Shown here one piece after another: positions 22,050-35,000 of a DNA stretch of 64,000 nucleotides (position 1 is its first letter; each line of letters starts with the position of its first letter). The translations under genes and the position numbers were made by a program. The DNA is taken from positions 3,221,474 to 3,285,473 of the forward strand of contig BROE01000004.1 of assembly GCA_036571765.1 (NCBI GenBank). Reading direction: 5' to 3'. This DNA comes from Plecoglossus altivelis. Lineage: Eukaryota > Chordata > Actinopteri > Osmeriformes > Plecoglossidae. A model generated the notes under the pieces. That model saw only the letters and a list, made by a program, of their open reading frames with translations. It did no database searches and was not told where the DNA came from.

Positions 22050-25000
22050 GTGTTCCCTGTGTGATCTGATATATATGTAGAAGTTGTGGCTCAGTCAGAG
22101 GGGATCCCACATTCCTGCAGGGTTAAACTAACAAGGGGAAAAACCTGGCCTTTCTGCCGGGTCCAGAAGAACAGGTAGGGCCTTGTGTAGGTAGCACGGC
22201 GGTGCTCTCCCTCACGTCGTCACGGCGACAACCCAAACAGCCAGCCGCCTCCACACGCCAGACTTCCCCTCATCGAAATATGGAAGACGCCACGGCGCAT
22301 GAGCCCGGTTCACTTTGCCGAGAAACAGAGAAAGGAAAACCGGCACAGATACAACCGAAGATCTTACTGCAGCCCGCTGTTTATTTTGGCAGTTCTGAAC
22401 CCTTGTATTGTAAACACGGTCAGTCCATAAACACCTCGAAAAAATAAATTAAAAACAATAAAGTTTACAATTCATAAGGGAAACGAACGCAAAATGAGAG
22501 GATAAAAACAGCAGCGTTAAATGGACTATGTAATGATAGGGATATAATGCAGGTTTTATGTTTCATTAGGGGCTATTGTTTCCAAGGTAAACCTGGTTCT
22601 AGATCGTTCCTTCCTCCCACAAGGCCTGTATCAGATCACTTTACTTGGTACTGGGACACAGTTTGAACTGATGGAGAAATGTCAGATCTTGTTAAGTGTG
22701 AAAATAACACACGGCAGGCAGTGTTGAAACACTTGATAATTATGTTAAATTCAATATCAGGGTTGTAATCCATTAAATAGCGTGTGTTAGCCTGTAGACT
22801 CATCTGTGGTATAATGACATGTTTGTGGTTTGGGGAATGCAACGCTTTCAGTGCATCTCCATTTAAACTTCTCTACATCACAAGTCTCTGACTTCCCCCA
22901 ACACCCCAGCTGTGGGTCTATACAGATCTAGAGTAACAATGATCAGGTTTAATTGCAACCACCAAAAAAACACAAAACACACCAAAAAAAAGACTCCTAT
23001 TTTCCTTTCATCTTGGGTGATTGTTGGTCTCTGTTCTTACAATCTCTGTGGGTAAAGATGCCTATTTACCAGCACTCGTGACAAGACGTCCTACAGCAAG
23101 TGCAGGCAATTGTCAGATATCCTTATCATAATAGGGCAATTGGCCCTGGGGCATGTTTAGCAGAGCTACTGAAGATAAAGTATAAAAGATTACACAGTGG
23201 CACCCACAGCAAGTGTTGACTCTCCTTAGCAAGTCTGTTGATGCTTTATGTAGCAGGAGTGCCTGTATCCTAGTGGTGTTGCGAGACACCTCTCTCTCTC
23301 TCTCGCCCTCTGTCTCTCGCTCTCCGTCTCTCTCGCTCTCCGTCTCTCTCGCCCTCCGTCTCTCTCGCCCTCCGTCTCTCTCGCTCTCTCTCTGTCTCTC
23401 TTCCACTCTCTCTCCTTTATGCTTGTTTTGGCAGTGGTACACTCTGAGGTTAACTATGAAATGATTGTCAGAACCAGTGTGGTTGTCTGATCTTGATATC
23501 AAAACAAAGCTTGTCAATCCTTATGAGGCGAAAGCAGCTCACATCATTTTTCTTGCTCAACACATTTTGGAATCCAACGCCCGTATTGTTGTTTGTGCTC
23601 CTTGAGAGGTTGTTATACAAGTAATCATTTAATATTTTGGAAAAGCTTACGAAAACCACGGAGCACGATTTTAATCACAGACCCCCCCGAAATGATGTGA
23701 TCATTTATTATGAATAGTCTCTTTTTTTCTTCTTTTTTTTTTCTTTCTCCTTGTTTGTGGAGAACCGACTGATGGCTTTTGTGCTGCCTCACAATGTAGA
23801 GAACCGTTGGAAGGGTTTGTTTAGAAGTGACTACGTAGACGCACGCACGCAAGGCCACACACGGGACCGCGAAAGGTCAAGTTCATCTCAAAGTACATTA
23901 AGAACATTTAAAATGAATTAAGAATTCCTGGTGAGAGCCTGATTGTTGTAGTATACTGCAGCCACGCTAGAGCCCGTGGCATTTAAAGCTAAACCCTGAC
24001 TGTCACACAAGTGACTCCCACAACCACAACATTCACTGGTTAGCAAAGACTACGAAACTGGACCAATTCATCTTCCTGTGATTAAACACCGATATGCTCA
24101 AAAACCTCCGTTCCTGATTAGCTTCAGATGAATGTAAACTTCCAGCCCTAATACTCTCTAATAGGTGGTTACTTCATTCAGTCTCCTAACACACATACCT
24201 TTTTTCTCCATCAACACGACCCTGCTGGGATTCAATAACATGTTTGCCTCAGAGGTACAATTAAGCAGTGCTATATAGAGTGCCTTTGAGGCCAGAGCTA
24301 CAGGAACAGCCCTTGCTGCACAGTAGCCGCCACTGAAGAGATGAGATTTTCCCTTTGGCTTTTTCAAATTACCTATTGATGAGTGGGCTTTGCGTCTCCC
24401 TGGCAGGGACGCTGGGAGGACGTCTGGTTGGCCTTTAAGATGTCTCCTCACGTCTCCACGACGCAGGGCTGTGGTTAGATCTGAGGGGAGCGCTTATGCA
24501 ACAGAAGCTGCCTTTCTCAATGCATATAGGGTTTCCCTGTAAAGTATTGGAGATTTTCTCAGGGGAAAGTTTTTCCACCAGGGAGTCTTCGTATTCTAGC
24601 AAAATCGTATTTGGGTTTTTTTTTTATCTCCTTGATTTCGGTCCTTTTATTTCTCAAGCGCCAAGCTTACTGCTTGGTAACTGCTCCCACGACGTAATTG
24701 TCTCTATCTAATTAAGTTTGTAATAGAGAAAATAGGAACTAAAGTGTTCCCTAGAGAAGCAAGGCGGTTCATTGGGTGCCACACATGTTGAACAGGATCC
24801 CACCCTCCCTTGTCTGCCAGTATGAGAAGTTATAAAAAATGTATTCGAGGCAAATTAAATCTAAATGACTTGATCCAAATGCCAAGACAAATTTTAACGA
24901 GGTCCTTATTCAATGGGAGTATTCGCCCACTGAGACTGTTGGATTTATTGCAGAGAGTGCGCAGCCTTATAGATTCCTAAATGATACCTTTTAGACACAT

Positions 25001-26765
25001 TGATTCTGTTTGATTTATTATAAATGATTTGAATTACAATCACTAATTCAAGAAGCAGAATGTTCACCAAACCTATGGATCATTGTCTGTTACCAAAGTT
25101 TCCGGCACGAACGTAAATCCTTTTGAACCCGATGTTGGTAGTATAATTAGGGTTTTCAATTATTCTACACTGTTTATCATGTAGCGTAATGTAATTATAG
25201 CTAAATATGCCAGTCCACATACCGTGTTTGAACTACTTATAACAGACCAGGGGACAACGTCGATCCCGCTCTTGTTAAATTGCCAGCTCGTCGATCATCT
25301 CCCACCCCTAGATAGAGCCTCTCTCTTCAACATCTGGACACATCTGCCTCTTGCACCGTTCAACCGGCATCATGCTTTCAATTTCCTGCAGCGCAGCTCC
25401 TCTCCGCATCCTCCTAGGGTCCGACCCCAGAGACACACCCAGGGTTCAGAGGTTAACATGGTAATAGGTGGTGGTGATTGGTGCAAGTAGCTCTCTAGCT
25501 CTTTGCTTTCGGAGCGCATTAACCCAGCGTGCTTCTGTGGAGTCGACAGAGAGGCGAGGAACGCAGCTGGGTCTGACCACGGAGTGAACTGACTGCTGCA
25601 AAACATCTTTTAAACATTTGATTTGGATGGAGAGATGGAGGATATGTTGTGTAGCGAAAGAGGAATCTGTTGAAGCGAAACCTCACGCAATACGACTCTG
25701 TAATGAAAATATTTCTGTTTACATTTTAATTCATCTAGTGAAAGGAAAGTATTATTTGTTTTTGCTGTCTTTGAATACAAGAATTAAACTTATTATATTG
25801 TTGGACTAAGTTATTTGCTTTAATATAACAGGTCTGTTATTAAAAATATCAGCAAGCCGTCAAAAATGGAAATTTACTATCATCAAAGTTCACAGTGGTC
25901 TATTAACTCTCTAGCAACAGTTCACCACAATTGCATCAATTACACACTGTTTGTGTAGGGTAAGGCCCTGAAGTAGTTCTGATTTTAGACGCTTTTGGAA
26001 AGATATATGTAAAATCTAAATATTTATCTTGTTGTACTGAACAAATGTTTTCCCCTTTAATTTAATTAAACCATGGAAGATATCTTAAGGGAATCATTGC
26101 AATTCATTTATACATTTTTACTGTGGACTGTAATATTGGTAAGCAGGCTTTGTATATACAGACGGATTCGGATCCCTTTTCCCGGACCATCCTTTTCTTA
26201 ATGACAGGTGAGATTTGTGTTCCCTTACTGATGTGTTGCAATGTAATCAGTCTAAATAAGAGTATTTAATTCACTAAAAGACTGCAGTCCAGTGATAGCT
26301 GTGATCCAGAATGTTAGAGAAGAGTCTAGTGAGAGGTTATAGTTGGAGAGACAGAGATCATCACGTCTAGAGGGCAAGACCATCCCAGATGGTCAGTGAG
26401 TGGACACTTTGCATTATGAAGAGGGCAAGACATCTACCTTAAATCCCTAAAACCAACACAGAACCACCAACAGTCTTTGAGCCAAACTTCTTCTCTCCCC
26501 TTCACATCTTGTTTTAATCCACAACCGTACACCCTAGACTGTCATCCGACTGTTTACGTTGAAAGAAATTGCGTGTTTTTGTTATATAATGACACAGCTC
26601 CAAAAAGATAGATTCAAGTTGCGTAAACATCACCTTTTCTTCTCACGTTTCCGTACAACCAAAAACGTGGAGTCGTTATTGTCACACATTGGGCTGCTTT
26701 TGGTTTCTCATCTTTGCGCGCCATACGAAGCTAAGGAGTGTCTGGGTTGCGTGAAGCCTTCAGTA
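22050..26765 (-). other. P1-P2 intron, P1-proximal part
   Basis: This is largely unique AT-rich sequence containing one pyrimidine minisatellite (23290-23410, 16-bp TCTCTCTCGCCCTCCG units). No exon or RNA gene is recognised. It is a natural place for distal or intronic enhancers, but I can point to none by sequence. Confidence 0.5.
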
Positions 26766-27293
<528 letters not shown>

Positions 27294-27493
27294 GTCATGA
27301 AGATGGCAAAAAAGGAGAAAAAAAAAACCTTCCACAAGAACTGCTTTTTTGTATCGACTATTCAGATGACCACAAGTAATGACCAGGTCTGGTTTTTTAC
27401 GAAGGAAAAAAAAAAGTTGAGGCAAATATCGTTTTTGCGGATGGATCAGATGGTGTTGGGCTAGCTTGCTCTGCGAGTGTGGTTGAAGCTTAC

Positions 27494-27547
27494 TTACTCG
27501 CTTAGCGCGGTCCCTGTGACTGATGCCGAGCCGCCACGATTAACCAT
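27494..27547 (-). other. Short upstream ORF in the P1 leader
   Basis: A 17-codon frame (MVNRGGSASVTGTALSE) starts at 27547, about 60 nt after the inferred transcription start, and ends at 27494. The start region ATGGTTAATC resembles the block I recall in the mouse P1 leader, but the peptide itself is probably not conserved. Confidence 0.35.
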
Positions 27548-27593
27548 TTACTGTCCAGGTCGCTCTCAAACACACAACCCCGAGCCGCACGTC

Positions 27594-27608
27594 TGTGGTT
27601 CTGTGGTT
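27594..27608 (-). promoter_or_regulatory. Tandem RUNX-binding sites at the P1 start
   Basis: Two complete AACCACAG-type RUNX core sites lie 8 bp apart on the sense (minus) strand, at 27608-27602 and 27600-27594. Autoregulation of the Runx2 P1 promoter through several RUNX sites is established in mammals. The same arrangement here argues for conserved feedback. The motifs are seen directly; their function is inferred. Confidence 0.6.
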
Positions 27609-27860
27609 GTTTGGGAGGCGAGCAGAGCCCTCACACAACCCAACAAGCACCAGCTTTAAAACTTGTCTCTTTCCTGCCCTCCATGCTCTGTCACTGGAGA
27701 TCCTGGGTCACATGGCTTTGACGTCATCGCAGCACAAAAGTTGAGTGGGACAGCCTACCGTCCGTTACGGCTCCCTTTGCTTCTCTTTCTCTGCCTCCCC
27801 CCCTCCTTTCTGAATCCCTCCTTTCTGAATCCCTCCTTCCCTCCACGAGTGGTTCGACAG
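27609..27860 (-). promoter_or_regulatory. Putative runx2 P1 (bone) promoter with CRE and polypurine tract
   Basis: This is the sequence just upstream of the inferred P1 start. In the sense direction it contains a TTTAAA element at 27655-27660 that could act as a weak TATA substitute, an E-box CATGTG at about 27709-27714, and a perfect CRE (TGACGTCA) at 27719-27726. A purine-rich sense stretch at about 27770-27845 includes a duplicated GGAGGGATTCAGAAA unit. A conserved polypurine/polypyrimidine region near the start site is a known feature of the mammalian P1 promoter. Extent and activity are inferred. Confidence 0.5.
27719..27726. promoter_or_regulatory. Perfect CRE palindrome TGACGTCA
   Basis: An 8-bp consensus CREB/ATF site lies about 110 bp upstream of the inferred P1 start and about 515 bp upstream of the MASNS start codon. 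ATF/CREB factors are known regulators in osteoblasts, so use at this promoter is plausible but unproven. Confidence 0.5.
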
Positions 27861-27989
27861 CTCTTCCAGTCTCTCTGGGGGATGGGGGTCTGTCTCTCTG
27901 GAGTCTGGAGGCTTCAGAGGGGGCAGACAGCTCAACAGTCTCGGCCTCACCAGCATATGGGGAGCAGCACTCTCTGCCTCTACCTCCCT

Positions 27990-28065
27990 TCAGTCTTTCA
28001 TCCCCTCCCTCTTTCCCTCCCTCTCTCTCTCTCTCCCTCTCTCTCTCGCTCTCTCTTCTTCTCAA
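27990..28065. repeat. CT/GA polypyrimidine tract upstream of P1
   Basis: A run of CTCT and CCCT blocks lies about 400 bp upstream of the inferred P1 start; it is purine-rich in the runx2 direction. A GTGAG/GAGAG-rich stretch continues at 28160-28255. Confidence 0.85.
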
Positions 28066-28255
28066 ACTGTCTGGCGCAGGGCTCCTGTTTGACTCTGAGC
28101 TTGGAGAGCTGAGTTGGGTAAGACGTGAGTTTGTGAGCGTATGAGGATAGCTGGCAGAGTGTGTGTGAGTGTGAGTGAGAGAGGGTGGGGGTGGAGGGGG
28201 GGGGAGAAAGAGTGAGAGAGGAGCAGAGTGCTCGGTGGGTGTGTGAGAGGAGTGG

Positions 28256-31200
28256 AGGTGGTGTGAAGCTCTAGTTATTTACAGAAGAGTGTGTCTGCAG
28301 AACTAGTTTAGAGTTGTCGGGTTTGCCCCGTGTTTGCAGTGTGGACTTTTTCTCTCTCTTTCCTCTCTTCTTTAAGTTCTCTTTCAAATCTTTCACTAAA
28401 ACCCATTTGTACGTGTGCGTGCGTGTGTTTGCATGTCGTCTGTGCTGAACGAGTCGCCTGCTCTGTGCTCTCACAGCAGTGACAAACTGAGTGAATCCCG
28501 TAAGAGGTCATAAATCGTGGGCACCTGTCATTCTTCTGAAAGAGGTGCCTTCTTGCACTAAGAACGACACGTTCACTCTGTCTTTCCCGCTGTCTCTCTC
28601 TCTCTCTTTTCTTTTTCTAATTCTGGTCAACCCTCCTGGATCTCTGACCCATACTGGAATCATCAGCTGACTTGACTCATTACTCAGTACAAAACACACA
28701 CACTCTCTCTCTTTCATTGCGAGTCAGAGATGTTTGTTTTTACCCATGAAATGCAGACACGGCTGTAGGATTAGAAGTGTGGAACGCGAGGAAGGAAGAA
28801 ATACTTTTTTTAAATGTTTGTGTATTAGTACTTGGCTAGGGCAGTAGTTCAGGATGGTTTTGCTGTCTTCAGGAGTGGTAAACTGACATGAACTCCTAGC
28901 TAAATGTCCCAGGTGGTGCGCATTCAAGACAAATTACACTGCGTAATGATTTTAATTGTTAAGAAATATCAAGCCATATCTTGTGTACCCAGGGGATATA
29001 AACTCATTTCAACCTTACACATTGTACTGAACAAACAATGAAACCACATCACAAACTGAAATGTTATGATTCTCTCTCAAGCTACAATATGCTTTATGGC
29101 CTTTGATTTCATGACTAACCACATCTGTGTTGGTGAGTATTTGTTTTCGGGTAAAGACAACAATATATGTTGTTTAAAAATAAAACGAAAGAATAAACTA
29201 CTGTAGATTCTGAAATGTGACAATTTCATCTTTTTTTTTTCTTTGGGCCATTTACGTGCAGTTCAACATTTGTCTTGGCGTGGATCTCGGTAAATATTTG
29301 CAGTCTAAAACCAGATCATGGTGCTGGACCGGCATGTCAATGTAGTATGATCCTTAGGGAGAAGATATTTTCAGTACTGTTATGGGCAGTTTAAAAGCAC
29401 AAAAAAATGTTTTTTTGGACAAAAGCTGAATGACAAATAAATAAGAAATACATATCTGACATGAAGCTCTAAATATACATGCAGGTTTGTATGGGCTGTA
29501 ATCACAGACAGTCAGGTAAGGGATAATTTAATGGTTTATTTGTTGAGACAATTGAGTACGATGGGAAAAGATGGGTGCGACATCACTCGGAGAACTTGAC
29601 CGTGAGGTGAGTTGTAGAAGGAGAGTTTGGTTCATCATGAAGAAGCGTTTGTGTACGGTACTGGAATGTGTTTGTGTTTGTGTGTTTACATGTATGCCAT
29701 GCATGTGTGTGTGTGTACGTACTTGTCTGCAAAGCATGTGTGTGTAGTGCTGCGAGTGTGTGAGTTTGTCCTTGTTCAGAGCTCTGGCCAATGTCTGCCC
29801 CAGGGCCTGTGGTCAAAGCCCACCCTGCCTGACACAGTTTCTACCACTGAGGACCACACACCTTCACACGAATCCACGGTGTTGTCACAAGCTCCAGGAA
29901 AACATAATACATGTATCGTGTGATGGAACATGCTTGGAATCAGACACGTATCAATTATAAAGATATTTAGTCATGTCGAGTCAACAGCCACTGCTTCAAA
30001 GCAGCCCATCTCATCCTAAGGTACAGAATACAGTTCCAAGCAAGAGATATTTATTTCGTTTTTCTGGAAAACACATTAAGGGGTGATGATACCTGAGATG
30101 GTCTAAAATTACCTGAGGTTTAGGAGACGTGTACTTAACACTGTCAGTATTCGTTTTCTACGGTGGCTAAAAATGACATAACATAATTAGCACGCAGCAG
30201 ACATTACACATGTGTAGGTATTTTGGTATTAGAAATGGAATGGCATATTAATAGTAGTTTTGGCTTGTGCTGTGTGCTCTCTCTGGCGGAATATCTGAAC
30301 AGGCAAACAGGCAGGTACAGTGATTCACTTTAACAGGCTACATCTGTAAAACGCCAAGGTAGTTTACACTGCGGCTGGGCCCGAATTAACATGCTTTCAT
30401 TGGAAACAAACACCACTTGTAATCATCTGCTGTTGGCTGCTGTGCTACTTGGTGTGAAGGTAAATATCTGTATCAACTTTGCTCAGCCAAAGAGGTGACG
30501 CCACTACAGTCGTAGTCTGAACTCTTAGACTCGTTGAGCTGTTACTTCAACACAGGCCAAGGACTCGTTGGGGGAAGGAAACTTAATCTACTGCGCTATG
30601 TCGCCAAAAGGATGTTGATGTTCTATGAGAATTGTTTGCTATGGTACGGTATGGTATAATCTTAATGAAAAGTAGATATTATTCTTGTGCGATCCAACGG
30701 TGGGTCTACATCTTCCAGTGACTTCAGGTCTTTTCTTGTGGTGTCTGGACAGCTGTTTTTGGAGTCACAACTTTGATGGAAAATAAAGTCGACCTTTAAG
30801 TAATAAGGGGAAATGTTTAATATCGAATGGCTTGCGCACAACCTAAACACGCATTAAAAATAGCTCTTAAAGTTGTGATTACATAAAATGGCAAAAAAGA
30901 GGTTAAGTCAGATCGCCGGTGTAGCTTGTGGCTGACCACTCAGAAACCAAGCCGTCTTTTTTTTTCTTCCATTCATTTTAATCAAGGTTCAGATCCAGGA
31001 TAAACAGTCTCTACCTACACTGCAGTTTAAACAGCAGAGGCCCAGCGAGACTTAAGCGATGATTTCCAAACTTTCACTGACAAGTTGCTTTAATTTGTGT
31101 GTTAAGTAGTGGGGGGCGTCTTATTTATATCTTTTTTACTTGGCGTGCAAACCGCCATACCGCTGTTTCTCCACCTTCCCCCTTTAGTTAATGATAGCCT

Positions 31201-31300
31201 TCAGTCCCTGTCTAGTACGGGTGCTGCTTAAGTACTGCACTCGGCCCTGCGCAAACCCAACCATGCACCGACGAAAGGTGAGGACAGGTCGAACAGCCGC
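28256..31300. other. Upstream non-coding region
   Basis: This is sequence 5' of runx2 P1. It has a short TG-rich stretch near 29660-29760 and is otherwise unique. No exon or RNA gene is recognised on either strand. Confidence 0.5.
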
Positions 31301-31309
31301 CAACTTCTC

Positions 31310-31368
31310 AGGGGAACCAGGGGGGAACCAGGGTGGAACCAGGGGGGAACCAGGGTGGAACCAGGCAA
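31310..31368. repeat. GGAACCAGGG(T/G)G tandem repeat (~14 bp x 4)
   Basis: Four consecutive GGAACCAGGGTG / GGGAACCAGGGGG units are visible. The flanking sequence is unique. Confidence 0.85.
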
Positions 31369-31869
31369 CACCATACTCGACGCTCCCTGCTCCGCAGGTG
31401 GTGGTTCAGTTTAGCTAGTGCTTGGTCTCTCCACACCAGAGAAAGTACCAGCCTCTCAGCCCTGCGTCCAGCAGGGCTGGGTGCCGGACTGCAGAGTTGT
31501 GGCCAAGCTCAGGCTCTACTGAAAGCTCTGTCATTCTGTGGGCAGTTGTCAACAGCTGGGAGATTTACTACAGTCACCAAGAGGAGGTCGTGGGAGTTCA
31601 AGTAGATGGATTGTTAACTCAGCATTATAATTAGAACTGGTGATGATGATGAAGAAGTTTTCTGGGCTGACAGTTGTCACCTGATCAGTCACATGATGTC
31701 GTCACCGGATCAAATGTCAATTACAGAAATAATACAGTGTCATACTTCTGGGAGCATAAGGAGGACTATGTTAATAACTGTAGGTTGGCTGTGAGTCAGA
31801 CAACGAGGGTCGCCGCGACAACCTTGACCTGAATGAGCGTACACATAATCCGTCCATTGTGTGTCTCAG

Positions 31870-32013
31870 GAACTCAGTTTACTCGCTGCGAAGTACAAAG
31901 TGGGTCTGATAAACGGAGACAACTCGCTGGAGAAACAAGCCATTATGAAGAGGAGTTCGGCGCTGTGTCACCGACACTGGGACAAACAAAGGAAGCTGTT
32001 GTCTGGCCGGTCT
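31870..32013 (+). other. Possible exon of unknown transcript (low support)
   Basis: A 144-bp stretch (48 codons, phase 0 at both ends) is bounded by an acceptor-like tgtgtctcag and a donor-like GTAAGAG. It reads ELSLLAAKYKVGLINGDNSL, EKQAIMKRSSALCHRHWDKQ, RKLLSGRS. Composition looks protein-like but I recognise no family. A second frame is also open across it, which weakens the case. It lies on the strand and in the area where a SUPT3H orthologue might run, but it does not match SUPT3H as I know it. Confidence 0.15.
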
Positions 32014-32099
32014 GTAAGAGGCTTCTCTGTAAGCCTATTGTGACGGATAATTGGCCTCCTCACATGATTTCATAACGCCGTGACTCGTCTTTCGGTCTC

Positions 32100-35000
32100 T
32101 GTGTAACACAATAACACGATAAAGAGGAAAGGATCTAAATCTGAATTTTTGACATTGTTTAGAAGTGGGCGCTTTTCTTCGTTGTGGTACATAATTTTAG
32201 AAAGATGTGTGAGTGCAAGGCTGTGACATGAACCAGTCACAACACAGCCCAGAGCTATGTCTTTGGACTGTCTGGGGATAATCATTTAAAACTGCTAGCT
32301 CAGTTCTCCTCTAGTTCATGGCTTTGAGTATTACTTTATCAAACAAATCATTCAACTCACGCGACTGAGAACATGGAACCAACGATAATAGATTTGTTCT
32401 CATCGGGATTTGCAAAGAGACGATCTCATGAACTGCAGAGATTCAGGAGGATCTTCTAGTTTTCCCTTAGCTGTGCCTTTGACACGCAAAAAATAGATGA
32501 ACGTAGCATGGCAACAAAGTGCAAACACGGACTGGTTTGAACTGTGAACAACAGTCCCACACAGCACTTTGAGCACATGAGTCTCAACAGACAAGGTCCT
32601 CAAGGCATTGTCTGTCAGACACTGCAGGTATGCAGCCATTACTCTGAGTCAGCAAAGATCAATCCAGGACAAGCCAGCCAAGGAATGTATTTGCTCTTGA
32701 CGGAAATAACACTTAGCTTCAAACGGAGGACTTCGAAGATGTTAGAAACCAAGTTGGAATTAGATCTTGTGGCCAAGTGTATGTTGACACCTTGGAGATT
32801 TTGGATAGAGAAGTAGTGATAAAACGAAACACGGTGGAGCTTGTCGTAAATGAGGAATTTCAGATCATCGTAAATCCCTTCAATAATAATCCCTCAAAGA
32901 ACAACAAAAATAACCCGTTTTTGTGTGATCTCCTTCACGTGCAAAGGCGGCAAAAGATGTTTGTTCGTGTATCTTTCCAGGGAAACAAAGACCATCCCTC
33001 TTCACCTTCATATATTTGTTGTGTAGAATCCATGTATTTATAATCTGCTATAATATTTACTCGTCTGTCCTGTTTGCTGAGTGGCTAGCTGGTTACGGGG
33101 CTGAGTCAGTCCGTCTGGAAGCAGACTTGTGGAATCAACACACACCGAAGTCTGGCCGAGGCTTTTAGCCAAGCTACTGAAGAAGCTGTCTGGAGCCCCA
33201 GTATAGCGAGACTACAGCCACATCAGTGCCAGGCCAGGTGACTCTCGTCTGCTGAGGTCTGATGAAGTGAAGCCAGGCCTCCACAAAGCTTAATCCCTCC
33301 CAAGAGGGATTCGTGGTGACGATCAGATGCGGAAAATAATCCGTCGACCATCCACTGATTTTCTGACAACCCCAGACCAAACGTGTACGCGAAGAATATG
33401 CAGACTAACCTAAAAGGACTGATGGAAGGTCTCCCATGATGCACTGTGACACCAAAACTCCTTTGGATCAGGGGCTTGTGAGTCAGAGCAGCCAGGGGGC
33501 ATTTTCAAGAACATCAACACCATTTTCGCAAACATTCCAGCAGCTGCCATGATGAAATGCTAGAATGCGAAGAATGATGCTAATTTCAGACAGTATAAAT
33601 CTATAAATCTGCTGCAGTCTCTGGCTAGGGGCGTCTCAGCCATGGTAATTACAGGTCTAGTTTACAGTTCTGCAGACATCTCTCATCTGTGTCACTAATG
33701 TTATAACCAGCTGGCTGTTATGTGCTTACTCAACGTCTGTGGAGGTGAACGGAGGCAACTTGTTAGAAACAATGTCTTAGAAATGAACTTGGTTTTTACA
33801 TGTTTAGACCAATAACCACTGCAATCAGTTATTTTCCTCCAGCCAAATGTGTGACGTGTGTAACTGGCAAATTTAATTTGTTTCTTGTCTATTAAGACAT
33901 CTGCAGAGCACATATTTACGTACCAAATACAGATAAACAATCGCCAGGAGCATAGCACAAGTATTCTTGTGCCAGTTTAAGGAGCGTTGAACACCAAACT
34001 CAGGATGATCCGAGCACAAGAAGAGCCCCATCTGGTCCTGCTTACTGCCTCGTACTGCTGTGTCCTTCAGTCTACCACTGGCCCTCGATGTGAGCCAGAA
34101 GACTTCAGATAGGCACCAAAAGCAACATGTCGTGCTTGGAGGACCCCCCCCCCCTACACACACACACACACACATACTCACACAGCCCAGTTCCTCCCGT
34201 GGTGTAGCCCAGGAGAAGAGGCCTCACAGCTGGGGAGTCTGGGTGGCCTGATGGGGTGGTGGACTGGAGGACCAGAGGTCTCAAGGTTTCTCCAAAGACA
34301 CCAGCATCACTGTAAAATATTCCTCAAAGTCCTTCCTCGTTACTGTTTCTTTGGCTCTTTTCTGACTTTTCCTCCCTCTTTTTATCTGCAGTAATTGCCC
34401 TTCCCGTCTACATCTTCTGTTCTCAACCTTCTGGGTGGCCTCGTTCATGCCAGCGATCAAACCCAACAGGTGAGTGCTCCCGTCCAATCCAATCACGTCG
34501 TCAGCATTTCATAATGCTATAATAGGGTGTGACAAATCTTGTGGCATTGGATTTGAGACCGTGAACCCTCCTTTGACAATGACTGCCCTAACCCGGTTCG
34601 ACCCGACACTCTGACTTCCTGCCTGCAGAATGGAGAGTTCATCATGAGGCACTTACAGTATATTGCTTTTGCATGGTTTGAGATTTCCGGGTGTTTTTGC
34701 GGACTCCTGTTTGCACACCTGGTAGAATTGTGAAAGTTTGTCTTGGGTCATGTGTGTTTACCCACCCCAGGCCCTATAGGTGACCCCCTCACGCCACTGA
34801 CAAGCAAGCATGCTTCAGTGTGCGTGTGGCGATTTTCAGAGTGGCCGGGATTGGAGAGCCGCCATGCTCCCTGCGCTGCAGTTCAGCAGTCTGGCTCTTC
34901 TGTGCTAGCCTGGGGGGTTGGCAGAACCTTGCCATGTTTTCAGAAGCACAGCTTTCTGGCAGCATGGGTCAATATAATGGAGAAAAAGGCCTGGTGTTTA

